64,000 nt of DNA from Catonella massiliensis (GTDB taxonomy: Bacteria; Bacillota; Clostridia; Lachnospirales; Lachnospiraceae): assembly GCF_016651435.1 (NCBI RefSeq), contig NZ_JAEPRJ010000001.1, positions 1,116,001-1,180,000 of the forward strand, given 5' to 3'. The position numbers and the translations under genes were made by a program. Below are positions 1 to 10,800 of the stretch, piece after piece. The notes beneath the pieces were generated by a model. That model did no database searches. It was not told the DNA's origin and was given only the letters and a program-made list of their open reading frames with translations. The stretch's first letter is position 1. Each line of letters begins with the position of its first letter.

Positions 1-3000
1 TTAGATACTGCTGATACTAGTAAGGCAGTAGTGAAATTCAGTACAGATGTTAATTTTGGTGGTGAATTTAGCGGGGGAGATCGCTATTATTATAATGCTG
101 TTGAGCTGGTTAAGTTCAATACATCCCAGAGATGGCGTGTTTCTACCGGTGTTTCAGCAAGAAGAATGGGTAATAAGACAGGTACATATGACGCCAATAC
201 AAAGACAATTACCTGGGCTATAGACTTCAACTACCCTAAGTATGAGCTTGGTGATGTAACAATATCTGATGAACTTACCAAGGACAATCAGGGCAGGATA
301 CCACAGAAGTTTAAGAAGGCATATATCCAGGCTTATGATTATGATAAATATGATTTTAGTAGTGTTAAGACTGAAATAACACCAGTGGTTTCAGGTGACA
401 ATCATACATTTACCATACCTAATGTTACAGGTAGATTTAAGCTTATTATCGAAACAGAGATTGAGCCTGACAACTACCGTATAGATTTTAGTAACGATGC
501 ATACGTATGGTGGAATAACAATGTAAAGAATAAGACTAAGCTACATGCTGATATCTATACTGTACCAGGTGGAGATATCAAGTTTGGTGAGATTAACAAG
601 ACTGCTAAAAGCCAGGCCTCACCAGATGGTGAACTTGGCTATGTTGGTGGAAAGGGCGATTATATCGGCTATGAGCCTGAGTGGACAGTAACAGCTAATA
701 AGGGTGCTGTATCTACTCCTGGCGACTACTATATGTATGACGCTTTCATTTTTGATAATAACGTAAGTGTTGACAGAGAAACAATAAATACAGCTAATGG
801 TTTCTCCATAAGAAAAGTAGGAGACAACAGCGTTACTGCTCTTGCAAACGGTGTGGGCTTTGATAAGGTATTTTCAAATAAATCAAAAAATGCAATCTAT
901 AAAAGACACCAGAAGCTTGTTAATCCTGAAAGTCCTGTCACAGATGCTACAAGCGGAGTGACCAATTCAGTATATGAAGTTCTCAAGGGCGGTGTAGTAG
1001 TTGGCCACATACTTGAGCTTAAGCTTGTGCAGGGAGTAGATAACTATGCTAAGTTTAAGTCAAGAGTTATGGACAAAGACCTCGTTGTATTAGACCGTGA
1101 TGACGGTGTATATCAGGTACAGAACTACCTTGCTCTTACAAAGGGAGCCCACGTAGTGCTTGATAAGCTGGTTGGATACCACTATCAGCCAAAGCTTTTA
1201 GATAAGCATGTACTCTCAAAGACAGTAGCAAAGCAGTTCCTTACCGATTATAACGCAGAGGCTACAAACAGTAATGTATATGACGCTGTAAACAACAGAG
1301 CAATTGACAACAGAGACACTGCTTATGATAGAGATACCAGATCTGTGGTCTTTAGAATCAGCGTAAATGCAAAGGATATCAAGGATGTAAATGGTGACTT
1401 AGGAAAGTTTATCTTAAATGATAAACTATGCTACAAGCTAAAACTGGCACCAATAAAAGATAATAAGTACTTCCTTATATACAAGGGCGAGCCTACACTA
1501 AAGTACAACAATACAAACGAAGCAGACCAGAGATATGGCAGTATTCCTACATTTTCTAACGATATAACAGGAAAGATAGGATCGCTGGTAAATGCTGTAG
1601 GTAATCCTCTTTCAGATCAGGAAATAGCAGACAAAGGTATAGAGGCTACAATCGGAAAAGATGGTTATAACGATGATTTAATTACCTTTTCATTTGACAA
1701 GATAGACAGCCCTTATGTTATCTTCGTAAAGGCTGTAATGAAAAATGATCTTCCTTTGAATGAAAAAGGTGAGGTATGGAACAATGCCACAATTATGCTT
1801 GAAGGTGGCAATACCGCTATTACTAAAAATGCATATGCTAAGTATGATGAAAGATTCCTTTGGAAGAACCATGACGCAGATAAGGTCTTCATCGATGACC
1901 ATGGCTACATCAATTGGAATGTGTACTATAAGCCATACAGAGTATATGCTGCCAACGATACAGCTACAGTTAGACTGGAAGATGAGTTAAACCGCTATCT
2001 TGTACTTAGAAAAGAAAAGGGTACGGACAAGCTTATATTTGCAGATGACAACTATAAGGTATGGAAGGGTGAGTATGACGATGCCGGTAACTTTGTTAAT
2101 GCGGTAGAGATTACTACAGGACTTGATGAAATATTCAAGTACGACCTTGCAAAGAAGAAGCTGGTTATGCATATTCCTGACAGAAATGCAGGATACAGAT
2201 TCTCATATATCACAGACTTTGCAAAAGACGTAGCAAAGGATGTATCTCTTGAGAATAGCGTTGCTCTTATAGAGAAAGACAAACAGGTAGGCAGTGAAGT
2301 AAGAGTAAGCCACAAGGTTGAAGCCAATGCTTGGGGCAGTCTTAAGGATATGAACTATGGTGCATTTCAGTTAGTAAAGACAGATACTGAAGGTACAGAG
2401 CTTGCAGGAGCTGAGTTTAACTTAAAGAAGCTTGCAAGCGCACAGAGTCCTGCAGGAGATGTGGGAACAGTTATATCTGCAACCAATTCTGCTGTTAAGT
2501 TTGAAAACCTCACAGTTGGCGAATATGAGCTTACCGAGACAAAGCCACCTGTAGGTTATGAATCAAATGGCGTGGTATACAAGATAAAAGTTGTAGAGCT
2601 TGAAAATGGCGGATTAAAGGTACTTTTAGATGGCAACTATGAAGGAAAGGCAAAGATGAATCAGGGTGTTCTTAGTATAATTAATAAAAAGACACCTGAT
2701 GTTCCAAATCCTGTCAATCCTCCTACACCGGTTAATCCAACACCAGTGGTACCACCTACACCGGTTAATCCAACACCTGTAGTGCCACCAACACCGGATA
2801 ACCCTATACCTTTAGTTCCGGTAACCCCAACACCAGAGAATCCAACACCTGTTATACCTATAACACCTACACCAACCCCAACTACACCTATAACCCCGAC
2901 CACACCTTCGACTATAACACCTACTCCAAATAGTCCTAAGACACCTGATGGAGTGGTGGTTGATGAAGATAAGACACCACAGGGTAAGGTGGTAAAGACC

Positions 3001-3183
3001 AACAAGCCAAAGGGAAAGAATAATCAGATAGTTGATGATGATGACACTCCTTTAGGTGGAAATAAAGCGAAGAAGAACCTTCCAAAAACCGGTGGAACTT
3101 CTACAGTTTGGTACTATGTTGCGGGAATCGGTCTGGTTCTTGTAGGTGGCTTGGTACTCATAAGACGTAAAAAAGAAAAGTAA
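1..3183 (+). CDS. Sortase-anchored SpaA-type adhesin-like surface protein, copy 1 (5' end outside window)
   Basis: The frame is open from base 1, so the start codon and signal peptide lie upstream. The visible 1,060 residues align along their whole length with the two downstream paralogues. They hold a long series of predicted beta-rich adhesive modules, including a TKTITWAIDF segment and a DAYVWWNNN segment shared by all copies. A SpaA/Cna-B-like domain follows at about residues 788-890, with Lys near its start and an ELTETK motif near its end, as in isopeptide-forming domains. Then come a long Pro-Thr-rich wall-spanning linker, LPKTG at about residue 1027, a hydrophobic helix and an RRKKEK tail. 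Together these indicate covalent anchoring to peptidoglycan by sortase. Large blocks are almost identical to copy 2, while the linker is longer and differently composed. The ligand cannot be named. Confidence 0.9.
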   Translation, partial: LDTADTSKAVVKFSTDVNFGGEFSGGDRYYYNAVELVKFNTSQRWRVSTGVSARRMGNKTGTYDANTKTITWAIDFNYPKYELGDVTISDELTKDNQGRIPQKFKKAYIQAYDYDKYDFSSVKTEITPVVSGDNHTFTIPNVTGRFKLIIETEIEPDNYRIDFSNDAYVWWNNNVKNKTKLHADIYTVPGGDIKFGEINKTAKSQASPDGELGYVGGKGDYIGYEPEWTVTANKGAVSTPGDYYMYDAFIFDNNVSVDRETINTANGFSIRKVGDNSVTALANGVGFDKVFSNKSKNAIYKRHQKLVNPESPVTDATSGVTNSVYEVLKGGVVVGHILELKLVQGVDNYAKFKSRVMDKDLVVLDRDDGVYQVQNYLALTKGAHVVLDKLVGYHYQPKLLDKHVLSKTVAKQFLTDYNAEATNSNVYDAVNNRAIDNRDTAYDRDTRSVVFRISVNAKDIKDVNGDLGKFILNDKLCYKLKLAPIKDNKYFLIYKGEPTLKYNNTNEADQRYGSIPTFSNDITGKIGSLVNAVGNPLSDQEIADKGIEATIGKDGYNDDLITFSFDKIDSPYVIFVKAVMKNDLPLNEKGEVWNNATIMLEGGNTAITKNAYAKYDERFLWKNHDADKVFIDDHGYINWNVYYKPYRVYAANDTATVRLEDELNRYLVLRKEKGTDKLIFADDNYKVWKGEYDDAGNFVNAVEITTGLDEIFKYDLAKKKLVMHIPDRNAGYRFSYITDFAKDVAKDVSLENSVALIEKDKQVGSEVRVSHKVEANAWGSLKDMNYGAFQLVKTDTEGTELAGAEFNLKKLASAQSPAGDVGTVISATNSAVKFENLTVGEYELTETKPPVGYESNGVVYKIKVVELENGGLKVLLDGNYEGKAKMNQGVLSIINKKTPDVPNPVNPPTPVNPTPVVPPTPVNPTPVVPPTPDNPIPLVPVTPTPENPTPVIPITPTPTPTTPITPTTPSTITPTPNSPKTPDGVVVDEDKTPQGKVVKTNKPKGKNNQIVDDDDTPLGGNKAKKNLPKTGGTSTVWYYVAGIGLVLVGGLVLIRRKKEK

Positions 3184-3325
3184 TGAGATAAGCACAAGTA
3201 TAAGTCAAAGTTAGTAGAAAGATAGTACGAATAAGGTAACAAGCTAATTACAAAGCTAAGCACAAGAAAGTATTAGTGTGAACAAGTTACTTAGATTACA
3301 GACTTACTGAATAAAACCACGAAAG

Positions 3326-3391
3326 CATACACAGAAAACAAATTCTTCGTTAAATGCAACAAAGAAAATGATTTTTGTGTATGTTTTTTTT
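3326..3391 (+). terminator. Rho-independent terminator of adhesin copy 1
   Basis: A left arm with CATACACAGAAAA pairs with TTTTTGTGTATG, apart from a one-base bulge, and is followed by a run of eight T. The same structure recurs after copy 2 at 7612-7678. The stretch 3184-3325 between the stop codon and this hairpin holds no gene that I can see. Confidence 0.75.
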
Positions 3392-3393
3392 AC

Positions 3394-3422
3394 TTGCAGT
3401 TTTCGTGAATTTCTGATATAAA
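3394..3422 (+). promoter_or_regulatory. Sigma-A promoter of adhesin copy 2
   Basis: TTGCAG (3394-3399) and TATAAA (3417-3422) are separated by 17 bp. The promoter starts directly after the T-run of the upstream terminator. An equivalent promoter with the same spacing lies in front of copy 3, which supports both calls. Predicted transcription start is near 3429. Confidence 0.7.
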
Positions 3423-3423
3423 T

Positions 3424-3552
3424 GTTACAAGTAATAAATTATAAATAACTTAATACGTTATTTGTAACCCGTAGACACCCAAAATATGGGACATTTACTT
3501 CTTTCTGCTGATGGCAGGAGGCGGAAAAACAATATTAAAGGAGAGAGAACGT
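3424..3552 (+). promoter_or_regulatory. Structured 5' leader of adhesin copy 2
   Basis: The leader of about 124 nt begins with an inverted repeat, GTTACAAGTAAT against GTTATTTGTAAC (3424 to about 3468). This overlaps the predicted start of transcription, so it could act as DNA operator or as RNA stem. A CCC-loop-GGG hairpin (about 3478-3490) follows, then a CTGC-loop-GCAG hairpin that runs into GGAGGCGGAAA. The leader of copy 3 has the same order of elements with changed bases. AAAGGAGAG (3537-3545) is the ribosome binding site. Confidence 0.5.
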
Positions 3553-6500
3553 ATGTGGAAGAAACATGGATCTGCACTGTTAGGTCTGATACTCACGGTT
3601 GCTATAGTGCTAACCGGAGTAAAACTGCCTGAATTTGTAACGGCAGCGGGTAATGACAAGACTAGTCTTGTGCAAAGTACTGCTAAGATGACCATCTCAC
3701 AAAAGCAAGGATATGATGGTTATAAGCCTGTTACAGGAGATATAAATACAGAAAATGATATTCAGATTGACATGTCATTTACAGGAGTATTTAATCAGGC
3801 GCTTGATGCGGATAAGCATATCGAAAAAGGTGATTATGTAGAGTTTAACTTAGGTGATAAGCTTAAGTTTGCAGGAGACAATGAAGCACTTGATAATATT
3901 AAAGAGCCTATCATTGACAAAGCTTCAAAGCTTAAGATATGTGATGTAATCTTTACAAAGAGTGCTGATGGCAACGTTAAAGCAAGATTTGATTTTTCAG
4001 ACACTGCTGATGAAGTCTTTGAAAAAGAAAGCACGACTGTAGGTGCTTCTATCAAAGTAAAGGTTGACCTATCAAAGCTTGATTTTGTATCAACTACTGA
4101 GAAGGTAATTAGAATCTTTGGCAAAGAGTACAAGGTTGGTACAATTGATGACGATGCGAAGTTAACAAAAACCGGAGTACTTGATGTAAAGAACTCTAAG
4201 ATTGACTGGACTATTACAGTTGAAAGGTTTGTAAAGGGAGTAGAGCCAAAGCAGCCTCTTAGCCTTGAAGGATATACAATAGAAGAAGACCCTGAATCAC
4301 TTAAAGAATTAGGTAATAACTATATCCCAGGAACATTCACAATCAATGATAAGTCTAGGGATAAAACATCAGGTCTTAATGTATTTTATGAAAGTGGTAG
4401 TGAGTATACAAGAATTTTGTCTTATACAATAAAGGCGGATGATCTTGATGCTAATAATAACAACAAAGCAGTAATAAAGCTCAGTACAGATGTTAACTTT
4501 GGTGGCGACTTTAATTGGGGTCAACGCAGTTACAGCAATAGAGCAAGATTAGTTAAATACGGAACAAGCAAATACTGGGATGCATATGCGGGAGTTGTTG
4601 TTAAGAAAACAGGTCAAAAGACTGGTACTTATGATGCCAATACAAAGACAATTACCTGGACTATAGACTTCAACTACCCTGAGTATAATCTTGGTGATGT
4701 AACTATTTCAGATGAACTTACCAAGGATAATCAGGGCAGGATACCACAGAAATTTAAGAAGGCATATATCCAGTATTACGATAATACAAGCTCTAAATTT
4801 AGTGATACTAAGACTGAAATAACACCAGTGATTTCAGGCGACAATCATACATTTACCATACCTAATGTCACAGGTAGATTTAAGATTATCATTGAAACAG
4901 AGATTGAGCCAGACAACTATCGTATAGACTTTAGCAATGATGCATACGTATGGTGGAATAACAATGTAAAGAATAAATCAAAGCTACATGCTGATATCTA
5001 TACTGTACCTGGCGGTAACATAAAATTTGGTGAGATTAACAAGACCGCTAAAAGCCAGACATTGGCAGATAGAGATGAGGGATATGTAGGTGGAAGAGGC
5101 GATTATATCGGCTTTGAACCTGAGTGGACAGTAACAGCTAATAAAGATGCTGTGTCTACTCCTGGCGACTACTATATGTACGATGCGTTCATTTTTGATA
5201 ATAGTGTTAATGTAGACAGTAAAACAATAAATACAGCTAATGGCTTCTCCATAAGAAAAGTAGGAGACAACAGCGTTACGGCTCTTGCAAGCGGTGCGAG
5301 CTTTGATAAGGTATTTTCAAGTAATGTAATAAATAGAGATACAATTTATAGAAGACATCAGAAGCTTGTTAATCCTGAAAGCCCTGTTACAGAGGCTACA
5401 AGCGGAGTGACCAATTCAGTATATGAAGTCCTTAAGGGTGGTGTAGTAGTTGGCCACATACTTGAGCTTAAGCTTGTGCAGGGAGTAGATAACTATGCTA
5501 AGTTTAAGTCAAGAGTTATGGACAAAGACCTCGTTGTATTAGACCGTAATGACGGTGTATATCAGGTACAGAATTATATTGCCCTTACAAAGGGAGCTCA
5601 CGTAGTACTTAATAAGATGGTTGGATACCACTATCAGCCAAAGCTTTTGGATAAGCATGTACTCTCAAAGACAGCTGCAAAGAAGTTCCTTACTGATTAT
5701 AATGCAGAGGCTACAAACAGTGATGTATATGACTCTGTAAACAACAGAGCAATTGACAACAGAGACACAGCTTATGACAGAGATACCAGATCTGTAGTGT
5801 TTAAAATAAGTGTAAATGCAAAGGATATCAAGGATGTAAACGGTGACTTAGGAAAGTTTATATTAACAGACGAATTAGATTCCAACCTAAAACTTGCACC
5901 AATAAAGGATAATAAGTACTTCCTTATCTACAAGGGTGAGCCTACACTTAAGTACAAAGATACAAATGAAGCAGATCAGAGATATGGCAGTGTTCCGACA
6001 TTTTCTAATGATATCACAGGAGAAATCGGCTCACTGGTAAATGCTGTAGGTAATCCTCTTTCAGATCAGGAAATAACTGATAAAGGCATAACCACCGATA
6101 TTAGAAGTGATGGTTTCCATAATGATTTGATTACTTTCTCGTTTGACAAGATAGACAGCCCTTATGTTATCTTTGTAAAGGCTGTAATGAAAAAAGACAT
6201 TACTGCTAATGAAAAAGGCGAGGTATGGAACAATGCCACAATTAAGCTTGATGGCAGTTATTCCACTATTTCTAAAAATGCATATGCGAAGTATGATGAA
6301 AGATTCCTTTGGAAGAACCATGACGCAGATAAGGTCTTCATCGATGACCATGGCTACATCAACTGGAATGTGTACTACAAGCCATACAGAGTATATGCTG
6401 CCAACGATACAGCTACAGTTAGACTTGAGGATGAGGTAAACCGTTACCTTGTACTTAGAAAAGAAAAGGGTACAGACAAGCTTATATTTGCAGATGATAA

Positions 6501-7572
6501 CTATAAGGTATGGAAGGGTGAGTATGACGATGCCGGTAACTTTGTTAATGCGGTAGAGATTACTACAGGACTTGATGAAATATTCAAGTATGACCTTGCA
6601 AAGAAGAAGCTGGTTATGCATATTCCTGATAGAAACGCAGGATACAGATTCTCATATATCACAGACTTTGCAAAAGATGTGGAAAAGAACGCTTCTCTTG
6701 AGAATAGCGTTGCTCTCATAGAGGCAGACAAAGTGGTAGGCCGTGAAGTAAGAGTAAGCCACCAGGTGGAAGCTAATGTCTGGGGAAGCCTTAAGGATAT
6801 GAACTATAATGTGCTTCAGATAATCAAGAAGAATATTGATGGTGAAGCGCTTGCAGGAGCAAAGTTTAGCTTAAAGAGACTTGCAGACGGAACAGTTACA
6901 GAGAAGGATATGGGAACTGTTGAGACTGTAACAAATGGCGCTGTTAAGTTTAAGAATCTTGTTGCTGGAAGCTATGAGCTTACAGAGACAAAAGCACCAG
7001 AAGGTTATGAAACAAACGGAGTTGTATATAAGATTAAGGTTGTTGAGCTTGAGAATGGTGATTTGAGCATCGTATTAGATGGCAACTATGAAGGAAAGGC
7101 AAGCTTTGAACAGAAGGTACTTACAGTAATCAACAATAAGAAGCCTGTAACACCTCCAACCCCACCAACACCTGAGAAGCCAGTGGTTCCACCAACACCT
7201 GAGAACCCAACACCACTGATTCCGGTTAATCCTACAACACCTAATACACCAAACCCAACACCTTCTATACCTTCATATCCTATAAACAATACACCAAATC
7301 CAAATGACCCTAACAGTCCTGATGAATTTGAGGTTATAGGAAATGATGGAACTCCTCAGGGTAAGGTTGTTAAGAAAACCAAGCCAAATGGAGAAAAGGA
7401 GTATATCTTTGAGAAGGATAAAACACCTTTAGACGGATTTAAGGCAAAGAAGAGCCATACCAAGGCACTTCCTAAGACAGGTGGCGCATCCACAGTTTGG
7501 TACTATGCAGCAGGAATGGGTCTTGTAGTTATGGCAGGCTTTACATTTAGAAAACGTAAAGAAGAAGAGTAA
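3553..7572 (+). CDS. Sortase-anchored SpaA-type adhesin-like surface protein, copy 2
   Basis: A 1,339-residue secreted protein. I chose the ATG at 3553 because AAAGGAGAG lies 7 bases upstream and the protein then opens with the same MWKKHG signal peptide as copy 3. A longer in-frame start at 3511 would precede the ribosome binding site. The signal sequence has a Lys-containing n-region, a hydrophobic core and probable cleavage after VTAA near residue 32. Next come beta-rich adhesive modules (about 35-1080) with repeated Trp-Thr-Ile strand motifs like those of Cna-type adhesins. A SpaA/Cna-B domain lies at about 1085-1180, then a Pro-rich linker (about 1195-1270), LPKTG near 1305, a membrane helix and the tail RKRKEEE. 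It has its own promoter and terminator, so it can be expressed independently of copies 1 and 3. Role in adhesion is inferred from architecture. Confidence 0.92.
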   Translation: MWKKHGSALLGLILTVAIVLTGVKLPEFVTAAGNDKTSLVQSTAKMTISQKQGYDGYKPVTGDINTENDIQIDMSFTGVFNQALDADKHIEKGDYVEFNLGDKLKFAGDNEALDNIKEPIIDKASKLKICDVIFTKSADGNVKARFDFSDTADEVFEKESTTVGASIKVKVDLSKLDFVSTTEKVIRIFGKEYKVGTIDDDAKLTKTGVLDVKNSKIDWTITVERFVKGVEPKQPLSLEGYTIEEDPESLKELGNNYIPGTFTINDKSRDKTSGLNVFYESGSEYTRILSYTIKADDLDANNNNKAVIKLSTDVNFGGDFNWGQRSYSNRARLVKYGTSKYWDAYAGVVVKKTGQKTGTYDANTKTITWTIDFNYPEYNLGDVTISDELTKDNQGRIPQKFKKAYIQYYDNTSSKFSDTKTEITPVISGDNHTFTIPNVTGRFKIIIETEIEPDNYRIDFSNDAYVWWNNNVKNKSKLHADIYTVPGGNIKFGEINKTAKSQTLADRDEGYVGGRGDYIGFEPEWTVTANKDAVSTPGDYYMYDAFIFDNSVNVDSKTINTANGFSIRKVGDNSVTALASGASFDKVFSSNVINRDTIYRRHQKLVNPESPVTEATSGVTNSVYEVLKGGVVVGHILELKLVQGVDNYAKFKSRVMDKDLVVLDRNDGVYQVQNYIALTKGAHVVLNKMVGYHYQPKLLDKHVLSKTAAKKFLTDYNAEATNSDVYDSVNNRAIDNRDTAYDRDTRSVVFKISVNAKDIKDVNGDLGKFILTDELDSNLKLAPIKDNKYFLIYKGEPTLKYKDTNEADQRYGSVPTFSNDITGEIGSLVNAVGNPLSDQEITDKGITTDIRSDGFHNDLITFSFDKIDSPYVIFVKAVMKKDITANEKGEVWNNATIKLDGSYSTISKNAYAKYDERFLWKNHDADKVFIDDHGYINWNVYYKPYRVYAANDTATVRLEDEVNRYLVLRKEKGTDKLIFADDNYKVWKGEYDDAGNFVNAVEITTGLDEIFKYDLAKKKLVMHIPDRNAGYRFSYITDFAKDVEKNASLENSVALIEADKVVGREVRVSHQVEANVWGSLKDMNYNVLQIIKKNIDGEALAGAKFSLKRLADGTVTEKDMGTVETVTNGAVKFKNLVAGSYELTETKAPEGYETNGVVYKIKVVELENGDLSIVLDGNYEGKASFEQKVLTVINNKKPVTPPTPPTPEKPVVPPTPENPTPLIPVNPTTPNTPNPTPSIPSYPINNTPNPNDPNSPDEFEVIGNDGTPQGKVVKKTKPNGEKEYIFEKDKTPLDGFKAKKSHTKALPKTGGASTVWYYAAGMGLVVMAGFTFRKRKEEE

Positions 7573-7611
7573 TAAGTATAAAATACAGATATACCGATAA
7601 AGGTTACCAAA

Positions 7612-7678
7612 ACATACACGAAAATCAAAACATTTGTCAAATGTGACGAATAAAATGATTTTTGTGTATGTTTTTTTT
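7612..7678 (+). terminator. Rho-independent terminator of adhesin copy 2
   Basis: Arms of 16 bases, 7612-7627 and 7656-7671, pair throughout with one G-U pair, and a run of eight T follows. The loop contains a second small hairpin, ACATTTG against CAAATGT. It is homologous to the terminator after copy 1. Confidence 0.85.
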
Positions 7679-7680
7679 AC

Positions 7681-7709
7681 TTGCACTTTTTGTGGATTTT
7701 TGGTATAAA
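7681..7709 (+). promoter_or_regulatory. Sigma-A promoter of adhesin copy 3
   Basis: TTGCAC (7681-7686) and TATAAA (7704-7709) are 17 bp apart. The promoter lies immediately after the terminator of copy 2 and is homologous to the promoter at 3394. Predicted transcription start is near 7716. Confidence 0.7.
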
Positions 7710-7711
7710 TA

Positions 7712-7832
7712 TTACAAGTGGTAAAATATATGCCAAATATTTTGCTATTTGTAACCATGAGGGATCCCAAGGAAGGGATATAATCTTTCCGCAGGTGCGG
7801 GAGGGGAAATAATTTACAAGGAGAGTAAAAAT
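7712..7832 (+). promoter_or_regulatory. Structured 5' leader of adhesin copy 3
   Basis: An 18-base arm (from about 7712) can pair with ATATTTTGCTATTTGTAA (about 7737-7754), using three G-U pairs, which would put a hairpin at the extreme 5' end of the mRNA. ATCCC-loop-GGGAT follows, then CCGCA-loop-TGCGG running into GGAGGGGAAA. The order matches the leader of copy 2, while several paired bases differ between the two. AAGGAGAG lies 8 bases before the start codon. Confidence 0.5.
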
Positions 7833-10800
7833 ATGTGGAAAAAACATGGAACAGCACTATTAGGAATCATACTTACGTTAGCTATATTGCTAACCGGCGT
7901 AAAGCTTCCTGAATATGTAGCCGCAGCAGGAAATGACAAGACAAATCTTGCAAAGAATGTGAACGTAACTATCTATCAACAAGATAGCAGTAACGTTGAA
8001 AAGCCTGTTACAGGAGCAATAAATACAGCAAATTATATTAGGATGGATGTATCCTTTAACGCTGTGTTTAACAAAAGTTTAACTGAAGAAAACCGCATTA
8101 ATAAGGGCGACTATATTCAGTTTGATTTAGGAAGCAAGCTAAAGATTAATGGAAGTGTTAATGAAGTTGTGCGCCCTGTAGAAGATACGGCATCAAAACT
8201 TAAGATTTGTGATGCTATCTTTACCTGTGATGACGATGGAAATATCAAGGTTAAATTTGATTTTTCCAACACAGATGACGCTGTTTTTGAAAAGGACAGC
8301 ACTTCAATAGGTGCATCAGTTACCTTAATTACTGACCTTTCTAAGTTTGACTTTACTACAACCAATGAGAAAGTGATTAGAATTTTTGGTAAAGACTATC
8401 AACTTGGAGAAATAGTCGGTGATGTCAATCTTACAAAGACAGGCGTTCTTGACGTGAAGAACTCTAAGATTGACTGGACTATTACAGCTGAAAGATATGT
8501 AAGAGGAGTTACCCCAAGGGTACCTCTTAGTATAGAAGGCTATACCTTCCGTGACTATCCAAAGGGTGGAGTAAACGGAAACAATTTTATAGAAGGTACA
8601 TTTACCGTAAATGGTAAATCAAGAGATGAATCATCAGGCTTATCAATTGCAACCCTAAGAGATACAGGATATACCAATATCATGTACTATACAGTAAAGG
8701 CAGATGACCTGGATCCTTCTAATGTAGGTAAAGCAGTACTCAAGTATAGTACTGATGTAAACTTTGGCGGTGATTTTGGCTCTTCAGGTGTGAGAAATTA
8801 TCCTAATGATATACACCTCATAAAATATGGAACAAGTCAGTTCTGGTCTAAACATAGAGACGTTACCGTTAGAAAAATGGGAGAAAAGCTTGGAAGCTTC
8901 AATGAAGGCACTAAGACAATTACCTGGACAGTAGAGTTCAACCGTCCTGAGTATGACTTAGGAGATGTAACCATTTCTGACGAACTTACCAAAGATAAAA
9001 CCGGAAGAATACCTCAGAAATTTGAGAAGGCTTTTGTACAGACTTTTGATAAGACAAAGAATACCTGGAAAGAGGAAAAAACAGAGTTAACTCCTGTAGT
9101 TTCTGGAGATAACCATACCTTTACCATACCTAATGTTAAAGAGAGATTCCTTCTTACTATCCTAACAAAGGTAGACGCTGATAATTACAGTTCACGATTT
9201 GACAATGATGCGTATGTATGGTGGAATAATAACATTAAGTTTAAGACAAAGCTACATGCATCTATCTTAGACGTACACGGTGGCAATGGTCAGATAGGTA
9301 CAATCAATAAGACTGCTAAAAGCCAGTTAGCAGTAAGCAGTGATAATGCTTTTGACGCAGGATTAGGTGAGTATATAAGCAATGAGCCTGAGTGGACAAT
9401 GACTGCTGATAAAAATACAATAGCCGCACCTGGTGACTACTACATGTACGATGCCTTCATTTTTGATAAGAATGTAAGGGTAGATAGTGATACAATCAAC
9501 TCTACGAACGGATATTCACTTAGAAAGCTTGGTGAAAGCAGTGCTGCGACACTTGCAAGCGGGGTAAGCTTGGAAAAATTATTTCCAAAGAATCCTGCTG
9601 GTGATGAGACCATGGGCAGACACCAGAAGTTAATGAACATTAACAAACCAATCACTGATGCTACAAGTGGTGTTACAAATAATGTATACGAAGTAGTTAA
9701 GGATGGTAATGTAGTAGGACATGTCCTTGAGGTAAAGCTCGTTCAGGGAGTAGATAACTTTGTTAAGTTTAAGTCAAAAGTTATGGAGCACAATTTGATT
9801 GTATCCGAGCGTGAAGACGGGTTAAACAGGCTTCAGAACTACTACTTGCTTGCGTCAGGAGGCAACGTATTACTTAACAAGATGGTTGAATACCATTATC
9901 AGTCAAAGCTTCTTGATAAGCAGGTACTCTCAAGAACAGCGGCTAAGAAGTTCCTTACCGATTATGATGTAGCAGCTGCAAATAATGATGTGTTTGACGC
10001 TAACAATAAAATTGCTATTGATAATACTGAAACAGCTTATGATAAAGAGACAAGAAGCGTGGTATTTAAGATTAGCGTAAATGCAAAAGACATTAAGGAT
10101 GTTCAGGGTGATATAGGTAAGTTCGTATTAAGCGATGAATTATCTTATCATCTAAAGCTTGTACCTATTAAGAAAGAGGAAGGCCGCGACAAGTATTTCC
10201 TCATCTACAAGGGAGAGCCTGCTCTTAAATACAAAGATACCAGTGAAGCTGACCATAGATTCGGTAAGTTTGCTCATATACCTTCTGACAGAGCAAGAAG
10301 CGTAGGCTCCATTGTTAATGCTGTTGGTGAGCCTCTTAGCGACAAGGAAATATCCGATAACAATATATTTGCGCTTCTCGATAAAGACTATTATAATAAC
10401 TATAATAAAATAAGATTTACATTCGACAAGCTAAATAGTCCTTATGTTATTTTTGTAAAGGCTGAGCTTAAGAGTGACGAGCCAATGAATGAAATTGGCC
10501 AAGTTTGGAATACCGCAAAAATGTGGATTCAGGGCGATGAAAGAGCCTATATTCAAATTGAGAAGACTGCGAAAGCTGATTACGACGATAGATTCCTTTG
10601 GAAGAATTATGATGGCGACAAGATCTTCATTGACAAGAACGGCTACATAAAGTGGAACCTCTTCTACAAGCCTTATAAGGTTTATAACGATAACAATGAA
10701 ACCAAGCTCAGGCTTGAAGATCAGCTTAAAGGAAATCTTGTGCTTAGAAAAGAAAAGGGTACTGCTAATCTTGCCTTTAATGATGACAATTACAAAATCT

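Noticed and set aside
2661..3005. Antisense reading frames across the Pro-rich linkers (also 7086-7289 and 11384-11593), giving Gly-Val repeats.
   Set aside because: They mirror the Pro-Thr codon repeats of the sense genes and have no ribosome binding site or family resemblance.
3424..3552. A cyclic-di-GMP or other known riboswitch in the adhesin leaders.
   Set aside because: The conserved cores of c-di-GMP-I and -II aptamers, and of other classes I compared from memory, are not seen. Only a generic conserved leader can be claimed.
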